Shown here: piece after piece, positions 47,310 through 57,679 of the stretch | Layout of the letters: every line of letters begins with the position of its first letter | Numbering within the stretch: the stretch's first letter is position 1 | Origin: Sisyra terminalis | Taxonomy: Eukaryota > Arthropoda > Insecta > Neuroptera > Sisyridae | DNA: 64,000 nucleotides | Direction of reading: 5' to 3' | NCBI GenBank assembly: GCA_958496175.1 | Contig: OY292275.1 | Location: 56,373,701-56,437,700, forward strand | Translations under genes and position numbers: made by a program | Notes under the pieces: generated by a model | What the model was told of the DNA's origin: nothing | The model's database searches: none | The model's input: the letters and a program-made list of their open reading frames with translations, nothing else

Positions 47310-48050
47310 AAGTTTTATAAGTCATTGAAAACATTATTTTGTTATCACTATACAATAAAAACTAGATATTATAATAATGAATTGTACTCGTATAGTTTTA
47401 AAGTGGTAAACATCACTTTGGAAAAGGGGAATACAAGTAACGTTAGTATAAACTTTGAGTTCATAATTAATTAATTCTAATTATTTTAAAAATTATTTCA
47501 TTTATACCAAGAAACACTTATCAAATGATTATGATAATGACATAAGTCGAAGTTCCATAAGCATAAACGTAAGAGGTGATATAGATATGGAAATTTTTTT
47601 GTCTACTTCATAGAATTTTTTTTTCGTTATCAAACAATGAAGGTAAAATTATAAATTTATATTTTAAAGAAAATCAACTGTGGGGATTCTATTACAACAA
47701 AAATATGGGGAAAAATGGTGGGAAATCGTAGTTAGATTAAATTTTATACAAGTACACCCTAAGTTACTATGCTACTATCAGAAAAGGAAATATTAGATCT
47801 TTAAAATCATGTTGAAACGAAGAATAATAAATGGGGTCGTCAAGTAAACGTAGAAAGAACCAAAAAATTAATTGTCGATCGTTATAATACCAATCCAATT
47901 ATTTTAATATCAATACAATTCAATATGTTTTCTTACGATGCCTAATTCTTATTCAAATCTATTCGTTAAGACAGGGTTTTTAACCCAAGAAATTCGTCGA
48001 TACTGCCAAAAAACATTTAAGTTAGTGAACATTTTTAGGCTTTGATTCCA
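47310..48050. other. AT-rich noncoding stretch
   Basis: Nothing recognised. Confidence 0.35.
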
Positions 48051-48054
48051 GAAG

Positions 48055-48432
48055 ATGGATTCAAAATAAAAATATTTTAAAAACCTCATTTCTATCGATT
48101 AAATGCAGTAAAAGGTAAAAATTAATTTATGATCAGAATCTTCGTACTGGCTAAACTATCGATATTAAGGCGATATTAGCCAATTAATGAGAATCTTAAG
48201 CTATCTAGTTGTGCATCAAAGCGAGAGGTCCAATTTTACTTACGATTTAGTAATATGAAACACCCCTCACTTTGATGTACAACTAGATAACTTACGATTC
48301 TTTTTAATTGGGGTATATCGCCTTAATATCAATGGTGCAATCGAAAATTCTGATCATAAATTTATTTTTTTACCTTTTTAGTGCATTTTATTAATAGAAG
48401 CGCGGTTTTTAAAATCGTTTCAATATATTCTT
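48055..48432. repeat. Palindromic element, ~170 bp arms
   Basis: Arms at 48,055-48,228 and 48,264-48,432 are inverted (for example TTTATGATCAGAAT / ATTCTGATCATAAA, ATATTAAGGCGATAT / ATATCGCCTTAATAT, ATCTAGTTGT / ACAACTAGAT) around a 35 bp loop. Identity is about 80% by eye. No target duplication fixed; superfamily unknown. Confidence 0.72.
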
Positions 48433-48439
48433 ATCAATT

Positions 48440-48930
48440 TTGTCAATCATTGTCTCAAATTTGAACTAAATAATTGATGTTATTTATTTCAATTGTCATT
48501 TCGATTGTCTTTAAATTGGCTCACTTGTACCTGCACCTGTGCAGACAGGCAACCAAAGTTTTAATCAAAGTGAAATATTTAATTAAAGTTCTAAATACTA
48601 ATAAATTAAATTTAACAACAAAATTTTGTAAACAGGGGTGCCAAAATTCAGCACGCTAAAGTACTGGGAAGTAGGTGAAATATGAGACTATAGGTAAGTT
48701 CCGTAACTTATAAACTAACATTTAATGTTTCAAGAATTCATCAATAGTAAGTCATAATGTTAAATTTGAATTTACCGCTTTTATTAACCGAAACGATTCT
48801 TTGGGTAATTAACTATTTATTGAGAAAATGGGGTAAGTCAAAGCTTCATTATTGTGCCGGTAGATAGCTGGGGAAAATACCTCGTACGTGGGATTTTTCA
48901 ATAGCTGTTTGGATAAAAGTTATTACATCT
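48440..48930. other. AT-rich noncoding stretch
   Basis: Nothing recognised. Confidence 0.35.
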
Positions 48931-48937
48931 TAAAATC

Positions 48938-49371
48938 TAGGGTTACCAACTTTCAATTACAGAAAATCCAAATAAGTAGATTTAAAAAAATTTTATGAAC
49001 TAAGCAAATATTCATAATCATAACGTTCACAACCTTTACTAGCTAGTTCTATATTGTAAATATAACAAATATACATTTTTTGTTACTATAGAATCAATTG
49101 TTACCGCTGGAGGGTAGTGAAGAAACTTGTATTTTTGTTAAATCGAAAAACGCGGAGATTGATTTTTGTTAACTGGAGTTCAGAGAATTTTTTTTTCTGG
49201 AAACTCCGGGCTAAAACTGGAGAGTTGGTAACCCCAAGTTACATACATTTTGTTGCGACAGAAAAATAACACTGTAATTTTTCGTAAAAGTAAAAAAATC
49301 CGGAGATTATTTTTGTAAACTGGAGTCTGGAGAAAACATTATTTTTCTGGAGTCTTCGGTTGGTAACCTTA
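48938..49371. mobile_element. hAT-type MITE with internal tandem repeat
   Basis: Ends TAGGGTTACCAAC and GTTGGTAACCTTA are inverted; flanks TTAAAATC and TTTAAATC match at 7 of 8. The internal segment (CGGAGATT...AACTGGAGT...GGTAACC) is repeated twice, at about 49,073-49,233 and about 49,244-49,371. Confidence 0.72.
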
Positions 49372-49379
49372 TTTAAATC

Positions 49380-50160
49380 ACAATAGTATGACTTACACCA
49401 TTTTGGTTTTAAGCGGCTCAATTATGAAAATGGTCTAAACCTTTCGAGAACATAATATAATGACAAATTAGATCAAAAATTATCCTCTTTTATATAATAA
49501 GCATATACTTTTAAATTAATCACTAAATGTATATACATTTACGACTAAATATATTTCTTTTAACATAGGTTTGATAATTTTTTTTTCGAATATTCTCAAA
49601 GAATAATCCAAATGATTCCAAAATGTTTTCTACCAACAATGAGCTTAACGTAGCCAAACAATGGAGAACTTAACAATGTATTTTCGTCTAGAAATACCAA
49701 ATAATAATCATTTTACCTCTTCTAAAACTAAAATCTAATAAATCTCTACAATAACCTGAAAAATTTAGGCTCCTTAAACCAGGCCTCTTTAACTATCAAG
49801 TTTCCCTCAGTTTCCATTAGATGCTATCATTTCTTTATGCTAATTTAAATTTAAAATTTTTCTTCTCCTCCGAGTCGTGTGTGGTTTGCTAATTAGTCGT
49901 TTTAAATTATAAAGACTAAAATACGATTTCAAGGGTAACCAAATTCTGACCCCTTGGAAAGAGGCGGTAAAAATCATAGAGGTGCGTTTTTTATATCTTT
50001 TGAAATCAAAACGTAAAAAAAAAATTTAAGTAATAACAATTAAGCAGATATTAAGCTATAATTAAGTATGTAATGTTCATGATTCCACGCACTTTTTCTT
50101 TCAGATAACAGCAATTGAGAAAATTATAGACAAATTTAGAATTCTTTTCAAGTTCATGAA
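49380..50160. other. AT-rich noncoding stretch
   Basis: Nothing recognised. Confidence 0.35.
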
Positions 50161-50236
50161 TATTTAAGCAAATTATTTAAATAAGAAGAAAATTCAGGTT
50201 GTTTAAGATCTTTAATTTTTTAATATTTTATTATTT

Positions 50237-50284
50237 CAAAAAGCAACGTTTCGTTACGTAATCGTAACTTCCTCAGGTTTCTTG
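50237..50284 (-). ncRNA. Hammerhead-ribozyme-like motif (element C, left arm)
   Basis: Minus strand: CTGAGGA, extra A, stem II GTTAC/GTAAC, GAAA, ACGT, U. Stem I CAAGAAAC/GCTTTTTG has one mismatch and one G-U. It mirrors the right-arm motif. Confidence 0.5.
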
Positions 50285-50425
50285 ATTTACAAAATTAAAA
50301 ATTTTTAAGAATAATAAGTAGTTTTGGAAGTTGGTAAAAGGGCTTTAGTTTATGTTGTACTAAAGACAGGCTTTTTTGTGCTTTAATTTCCTGCAAATTA
50401 ATAAAGAATTTTTAATTTTGTAAAT

Positions 50426-50473
50426 CAAGAAGCCTGAGGAAGTTACGATTACGTAACGAAACGTTGCTTTTTG
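50426..50473 (+). ncRNA. Hammerhead-ribozyme-like motif (element C, right arm)
   Basis: Stem I CAAGAAGC/GCTTTTTG is 8 bp with one G-U (50,426-50,433 with 50,466-50,473). Core CTGAGGA (N7 = G) and GAAA; stem II GTTAC/GTAAC 5 bp with loop GATTAC; stem III ACGT; cleavage base U. The only departure from the textbook core is an extra A before stem II. Best-paired of the foldback copies. Confidence 0.6.
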
Positions 50474-50721
50474 AAATAATAAAATATTAAAAAATTAAAG
50501 ATCTTAAACAACCTGAATTTTCTTCTTATTTAAAAAATTTTAAAGCTGAGATCTGATTTTTATCATCTATTTAAGCAAATATGAAAATTGGTAAAATTTA
50601 CATATGATTTCAGTGGAAACTTTCGGTTATCAAGCACCATAAGATATTACAGGGATTCAAAATTTTTTTGTCACTAAATTCTTGTTGAACGATTTATTTT
50701 CGTGGGGAAAACAAAACGGAA

Positions 50722-50846
50722 AATTGCAGGAAATTAAAGCACAAAACAGTCTATGTTTAGTACAACATAAACTAAAGCCCAGTCTGTTAATTACGTGCAA
50801 ACATTTCCTTCAATTTCCTTTTACAAACTTCCAAAATTGCTTATTA
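50722..50846 (-). repeat. Sequence matching, inverted, the centre of element C
   Basis: AATTGCAGG, AAATTAAAGCACAAAA, TTTAGTACAACATAAACTAA and TTCCAAAA.T.CTTATTA are the reverse complement of 50,304-50,406 apart from about 40 bp present only here. A 128-codon ORF (50,682-51,068) overlaps this; it has no known motif and I do not count it as a gene. Confidence 0.75.
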
Positions 50847-50849
50847 CAG

Positions 50850-52384
50850 CAAAACCATACAAAACGTAGACACCAACATTATTTTCTTGCATGTCTCCTT
50901 TTGTTTGCACGTTTTGTAAGTAGAATCTTGTTTTTACTTTTGTCCTCAAACCTTTATACGTACAAAGCCACTTTGGTCTTGACCTTGCCGAGAAAATATA
51001 ATACTAAAAGCCAAGAGCAAGACTGCAAGATCAAGATTTATATTGTTCATCACCTCATAAATCAATAGACTATTTTATACAATCTAGTTGCCTAGCCAAA
51101 GAAAATTATCATATTTTACAATAAATCTCTTATCCATTACCAAATAGATCGATTAATCAATGAAAAAAAATCACACATTACCACATCAATCCAACTTTGT
51201 CTTCAATCTTTAAATATTTGTGCAACAAATACTAATTCTAATATAAAGAACAATCAAAACGTTCAAATTAATCTTAATGGAAACGTGGAGAAATGTTGAT
51301 ATACTTATTTAACAATGCATACATTACGATGCACTTATGTATAGAAATAAACGCTCGGACTCGGCTAAATCACACATAAAATATGTGACGCATTTCCTTT
51401 CCGATTTTCAATTCGGTTTTCATATTTCTTACATAATGTACTAACCTGTTTTGTCTCATCAAACCGAATGAATTATGCATTTGTGCTTACAGAAACATAT
51501 TTATAGAATACTGGAATCGTATGACTCACCTGAAAGAAGAAGAAAAAAAAACGTTAGAATAAAATATGCATGAACATTTTATTTAATACCCTTACATTAC
51601 TTGCTTTTAAAACAGAAAAATGAGTAATAAGTAATAAATTATATATATTTACGCATCAGACTATTGAAGTTCTTGGAGAAATGGTCGAAAAAAAACAGGC
51701 ACAACGCAAAAATATCTAATAAAATATTCACAAACGTACAATTTGTTAAACACATACCTACAATTATCATATCCTGTTTCTAATTAGATTTCATGGAAAA
51801 AATAACAGAGCGAATGCGTAAATTTTGTACGTAAATACTGGTCAACTATATTTAATAAGGAAGATCACTCATTGTTTTCAAGGAGACTTTTAGATGAACC
51901 AGAAATCAATTGATTTTAGATTGGGAGGTTTATTTTTTTTAAAAGAAATATTTATTATTCTTTAGCATTGAGTAAATAAATGGGAAGTTTTTGAAAGCTT
52001 TCAAATGAAAAGTAAACAAAAAACAAATCAATTCGCACATGAAATTAAGTAAATTTCATTAGTAAAACGAATATAAATTCACCTATATGTATATAATAAT
52101 AAATAAGTCAGTACTTCATCCCCAAACATTAGACGACCAAAGAAGTTTTACGCATAGGAAAGGAACAAGAAAGAAAATTTTAAATGCCGGGAAAACCATA
52201 GGAAAGACAAGAAAATTAAATATAAAAGTATATTCGGGGTTTTTTAAGAATTGTCTCCTATTTTACCCCAACTCACATAAACTATAATATCGTAAGCTAA
52301 TCTCTATCTTAGATCAGGATCTACAGACGCTGCTTGGATGGTTTATGCAAGGTATATCAGACTTAAAATTAAAAACAAATTTTA

Positions 52385-52385
<1 letters not shown>
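50850..52385. other. Noncoding stretch
   Basis: No gene or element recognised; 50,850-51,060 is somewhat richer in G+C. Confidence 0.35.

Positions 52386-52387
<2 letters not shown>

Positions 52388-52465
<78 letters not shown>
52388..52465. repeat. (AT)n microsatellite
   Basis: A near-perfect AT dinucleotide run of about 78 bp, directly abutting the TAGGGTGGG terminus of a hAT-type element. Confidence 0.97.
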
Positions 52466-52468
<3 letters not shown>

Positions 52469-52990
52469 GGTGGGTCAAAAAAATCGATTATTTTTTTTTA
52501 CAAATGACACGGAAAAATGGGTTGCTAGACACCTTAAAAAAATTCTCACCAAGTATGAGCTCTTAATTTTAATAGGAAGATCCTCCGCATCGCAGTTTTG
52601 TATTTTTTTCTCAGTCCAATAGAAAAAAATGCATACCTCATCATTTATCGATTGTACAGAAAAATGTTCTGAAAGAATTTTTTAGGAAATTTAATGCTCT
52701 ACAAGAAAGGTATTCTATATTTTTTCCGTAAGCCTCACCATGTGAAAGATATTAAGGATTTAATTTTGATTATTTTAAGACAAATTTCATTTTTGTTTAT
52801 AAATTTTACAACTCGACAATAAATGGCTCTTATACAATGCGCAATACAAAATTTTGTTGGAAATTAATTGCTCTATAAAAATGGTTTCTTATGTTTTGGC
52901 GATTAAATTAACCGTTCAAAAGATATTCGTCATCGTATCGTTCGTAATGGCGATTTAAAAGATTGTTCAAAATTCAATTTGGTAAGCATT
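52466..52990. mobile_element. hAT-type palindromic MITE, single arm
   Basis: The terminus TAGGGTGGGTCAAAAAAATC is followed by GAGCTCTTAATTTTAATAGG, CCGCATCGCAGTTTTG and AATTTAATGCTCTACAAGAAA, phrases shared with the arm of the 55,333-56,351 element. No second arm is found, so the copy is truncated. Its end lies against the AT microsatellite, which may have grown from an AT target site. Confidence 0.65.
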
Positions 52991-52999
52991 GAGGATTCG

Positions 53000-55320
53000 T
53001 AAATTAGGATAATCTTATTATAAGAGCGAAGCTCTTTTGGTAAGTGCATACGAAAAAAGTTAACTAAATAAAGTGCAACGCAAGATATGATTTAAGATCG
53101 AGATCGTCATCAGATCATTTAGAAATAGGATGTTTACATCGTGTATTTCTACGATAGGGTAAGACGGGGGAGAAAAGACCCAGAGTGGGACCTCAGCACA
53201 TCTCCAAGTTTGTACCGGTAATGATGTACAAAATTCTGATTTCACCTTCTGCCTAACAAAATCTGCACATTGGATCACCCATTTGTACTCCAATAGTATG
53301 CAGATACTTCTTCAGTCCGTCAGTTATTAAATCCGTTATCATTCTAACTTATTTTCTTGTAAAATTAGTTATTTCAGTAGTTAAGTTCAGAAATGATTTC
53401 CCATCATCTAATTTCTGTGTTTTTTTCCAGTAATATTTTTCCATATTAAACAATATTTTTGACCATTCTTTAATGGTATTTTTCACTGCCAATTTCGTGA
53501 TACCAAGCTCAGGCTGTGAACCTATAGACCAATTTATAAAATACTCTACTTTGCCTTATAACTTGGCAAAAATATCACCTAAAAGATTGACAATAAATTA
53601 TAGCAGACGTCATCAGAAACTTCAATACAAAAGGGAACTGTTTTATTTTTAAGTTTACTATTTGTATTAAAAAAAGTTAAATATTGAAGTTTTTCAAAAG
53701 GAAATTGCCAGCATTGCATAATATAAACCAATTATAATTTTATAATTTATGACTAATAATAAAAAAATTGTAAACTATTTTCTGTAACGAAATTAACGAC
53801 TTGTTTAGTCGTTGAAAGATTAAATTATTGATATCAGGTATTTTTTTGAATGAACCCAATTTTGAGATTAATGTTTATTTTTAGATGAATTACAATATTT
53901 AACTGCGACAAATCGTACGTGGAAAACATCACATCGTACATATATAATAACAAAAGATTAAAAAAAAATTACACATAGGTACTTATATGAATTGTTGCGG
54001 TTGATCTGTTCATTGAATGTAAATCGGCGTCATCCATTATTTTATTTATTGGATAATTATTGTATCTATACTAATATGCTTGTCATATGAGCTGGGAGGT
54101 TAAATGTATATGAAGGTTATTTAGTCCCAATATATGTAAATAATTCAATTGTGGGACTATATATAGTAGAAAATCATATGATATGCTATTGCTTAATTTT
54201 CATTTCATTTGATCGTTGAGAACATTTCTCGAAAAATCAGAACACTAAATATTTTTGTTTGTTCACGTTTATAATAATAGTTTGAATTGTATGTGTGTAT
54301 ATATAAATATAACTTTGATGCGTTACTAAATTAGAAACACGCAATTGATGTTAAAACTACTCATTTTAATATTTGATATCTCAAACCTTTAAATTTCCCT
54401 ACAGAAGAATGTTTTTCTTAAAGATTTTCTTTCTACGACTCAATTTTTTTATCATCGATTTATAATTAGTATTCTTGGTTATAAATGCAAACTTAAAAGT
54501 ATTTGGAACTAGGAGTTATTGTTTTCATATTCATAGTACTTTAAAACTTATAAATTGGTAACAAAATGAAAATTTGTAAGATTTTATGAGGAAATATACG
54601 AAGCTTTCAAAGCTTTAAATTTAGTGTTTCAATTATAATTCAAATATTGTTGGTTGGATTGATTTTTTTTTTATAAACTCAATTTATAAGGAGGAAAATT
54701 TGCCGTTATTTCTATAGGTACGGATATAAGCTTTACATTTTTCCATTCAAGGTTGCCGATCCTTTAATAAATGGTACTCGCTTATATTTAGAACAATTTA
54801 TTTCCGCCTGTGTGTTGTTTAAAAGCCATTTAAAATTGAATGATGCTCCAATTTTGGATGGCCTTATTTGAAAAACATCCTGTAGTTGAAAAGCTAGTCT
54901 AATCACCGATATAAACGCCCCTTAAAGTATTCAATTCAATTTCATTTATACATGCAATATGCAAATGTTTTTACATTTAGATCAGTTGAATCAACGTTTC
55001 TTTAATACACTCCCTACTATGAAAGTTTTTTCTCATCAAATTGGTTGATTTTGTATTGAAAAATTAAATTTTTCGGTTTTCACTAGCTTTTCAATATTTT
55101 CATCAAGAAGAACTAAAAAGATATTGTGGAACATTCGATAAATGTCAAGCTTTTAATTAAATGAAATATTTGGATCTTGGTCGATAGAAGATGATTTATT
55201 TCATACCTTTATCTGTAATTAATAAATATTTGGCTATTATTTTTAACTGATTAAAAAAAAGGAATATCAATCATTCCTTAGAATTTTTTCCCTATTTATT
55301 TTAGTGCCCTTAAAATAAAA
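53000..55320. other. AT-rich noncoding stretch
   Basis: No gene recognised. TAGGGTAAGACGGGGGAGAA at about 53,155 looks like the terminus of a TA-target element similar in style to the 32.6 kb one, but no partner end was found. Confidence 0.35.
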
Positions 55321-55332
55321 AAGTATAAATAA

Positions 55333-56351
55333 CAGACTGATTCAAAAAAAATTATGAGTTTTTTTTTTCTTAATTATAACGAAAATATTGTTGGGAATGA
55401 CAAAAAAAAATCGTGTGAAAGTTTAAGCTCTTAATATTAATATTAAGAGTTGCCGCATCGCAAATTTCGATTTTCCATTTAAATAGCATGGGAACAATAT
55501 TCTTTTACACTTTGGAATTTTATAACTCACGTTGGTGACAATAATTCAGAATGACCAAGGTAAATTCTTGTAGAAAATTGAACGATCTACAAAAAAGGTC
55601 TCGCACAAGTTTTTGATATATTTATTCCTTCAAAAGTTATTCGAGGTCAAAGTTGCGCTAAAGGGAAATTTTAATATTTTTTCAATTTTTTGACGCAACC
55701 ATCAATTTTATGAGAAAATTTTATAAGACATTTTTTGTAGAGCACTTTTTTTATTTATAACTTTATTTTTGATATTTCTTACTGGTTCTAAGTAATAAAA
55801 AAAATAATGTTAAAAATATAATTATTCAGGGAATATTATTAATTTAATAATATAAAACTACGAATATTTTCAGTTTAATGAGAATAACTTAGGACCTGTG
55901 AAAAATATCAAAACATTTTATAGAGATAAGTTATAGAAAAAAAATGCTCTACAAAAAATGTCCTATAAAATTTTCTCATAAAATTGATGGTTGCGTCAAA
56001 AAATTGAAAAAATATTTAAATTTCTCTTTAGTTCAACTTTGACCTCGAATAACTTTTGAAGGAATAAATATATCAAGAACATGTAACGAACATTTTTTGT
56101 GGATCGTTGAATTTTCTACAAAAATATACCTTGGTCATTCCGAAATATTGTCACCAACGTGAGCTATAAAATTCCAAAATGCAAGAGAGTAATGTTCCCA
56201 TGTTATTTAAATGGAAAATCGAAATTTGCGATGCGGCATCACTTAATATTAATATTAAAACCTCAAACTTTCACAGGATTTTTTTTTGTCATTCCCAACA
56301 ATATTTTCGATATAATTAAGAAAAAAAAATCATTTTTTTTGAATCAGTCTA
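55333..56351. mobile_element. 1,019 bp palindromic hAT-type MITE
   Basis: Ends CAGACTGATTCAAAAA and TTTTTGAATCAGTCTA; perfect 8 bp duplication ATAAATAA (55,325-55,332; 56,352-56,359). Arms of about 420 bp (55,333-55,755 and 55,935-56,351) are inverted around a centre of about 180 bp. The core TTAATATTAATATTAA and GCTCTACAAAAAA-type phrases link it to the TAGGGTGA elements although the termini differ. A 66-residue ORF on the right arm is not a gene. Confidence 0.87.
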
Positions 56352-56359
56352 ATAAATAA

Positions 56360-57671
56360 AGTATCGATAAATTATGGATATTGGGACGTCACTAATTACG
56401 TCTATAAAAGTCTTTGGTCTCGCCAGTATTTGTCACTTCTTTTAATGTTAAATTCCTATCAGTTTTCAGTATGCAATTTTAAATCATATTTATGCAATTA
56501 TGAATCATTTTTTTAAAGAACACTTAGGTATGTAAAGATAATGATCTAAATATCACACGGTATAAACTATCCGGTATTAAGTTATTGTATATGTATAGTA
56601 ACAAAGTTATAAATTCGTAATTGTAAAAGTCGTGTGAATACTTTCATCGTCATTAACTTTTATTTCCTATAATTGATAATATCACTTACAATAACTATAA
56701 GCAAGGTCAAGAGGGAAATACATTTTGAAGAGCTTTTATAGGTCAAATTTTAATGGATATGGTATCGAAATGTATTGAAACTAAATCAATCAAAACTAAT
56801 AAAATTCAAAAGTCTCCTTGCAAAAAATTGAGTTCAGCCATCAACGATAAACATTTCACTTATAACAACCAATTCGTTAAGATATTCTTTTCGATGCTTT
56901 AAATTTTCATACTTTCCAAATCAGAAAATTTGTGGAAAACTGTAAAAATTCAATTGGTAAATCAATCTACGATTTGACGATGTTCGAAACTGTTAGCGAA
57001 TTATTTTGTCAAATATATAAGCAAAAACCGGGTCGAAAGTATGTCCAGAAGATTTACGACCGTAATCGAGAATAATGGCCATTAAACACGGCTGATTAAA
57101 TGATTGCGTCATATCAATTATGACGTACTTCCTTGTAAAAAAAAAACGTTCCAGATAAAAATCTATTGTATGATAAAAAATACGTGCAATTAATTTTGAT
57201 CCACCTGTTGCTTGGTTTTCAGCACGAAAGAAACATTTTTCTTGAAGAATTAAAGTTGAAGATATTAACAATTGCAAAAAAAAAATGCATTTTTATGAGG
57301 TCTACCCCTATTAAACGGTACAAAAGACGCAGAACTTAACTAACATTTGCCAATAGTTAGCCCAGATAAAAATGCATTAAATTTATTAAAATAAAAGTAA
57401 TTTTTTCAAATAGAAACCATTTCGAAAAAAAAACTTTTTTAACACAACAAACGTATTATGTAGTTTTTAAAAAACACATCGCAATTCGAAACCGCATCCT
57501 GTTTGCCAAATCGTTAGCCATTGACCTTTGTTTTAAATTCTGGGCACAAAACTAAAAAAAAATATATGATACACTTCTAAACAACCTCTTGAATTTTTGG
57601 TAGGTTTAACAATCTAAAATAGTATTGAACTTATTTTTGACAGATTTTCAATGCAAAATGTTCTTTAATCT
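56360..57671. other. AT-rich noncoding stretch
   Basis: No gene recognised; a 94-codon minus-strand ORF at 56,993-57,277 is open without a known motif. Confidence 0.35.
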
Positions 57672-57679
57672 ATGTATTT

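Larger units (their letters stand above)
50174..50567 (+). mobile_element. Foldback element C with two hammerhead-like arms
   Basis: Arms of 128 bp (50,176-50,303 and 50,407-50,534) are nearly perfect inverted copies around a 103 bp centre, followed by a ~33 bp one-sided tail (to 50,567). It is bounded by a perfect 13 bp duplication, TATTTAAGCAAAT (50,161-50,173; 50,568-50,580). Each arm carries the hammerhead-like core, and the ends (TTTAAATAAGAAGAAAATTC) are those of element B. The centre is an inverted copy of DNA at 50,722-50,846. Confidence 0.87.

Noticed and set aside
50682..51068. 128-residue plus-strand ORF as a host gene
   Set aside because: Its first third is sequence also found inverted in a foldback element, composition is unremarkable and no motif is recognised.
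53155..53190. Possible left end of another TA-target element (GGGTAAGACGGGGG)
   Set aside because: No matching inverted end or duplication found within the next several kb.
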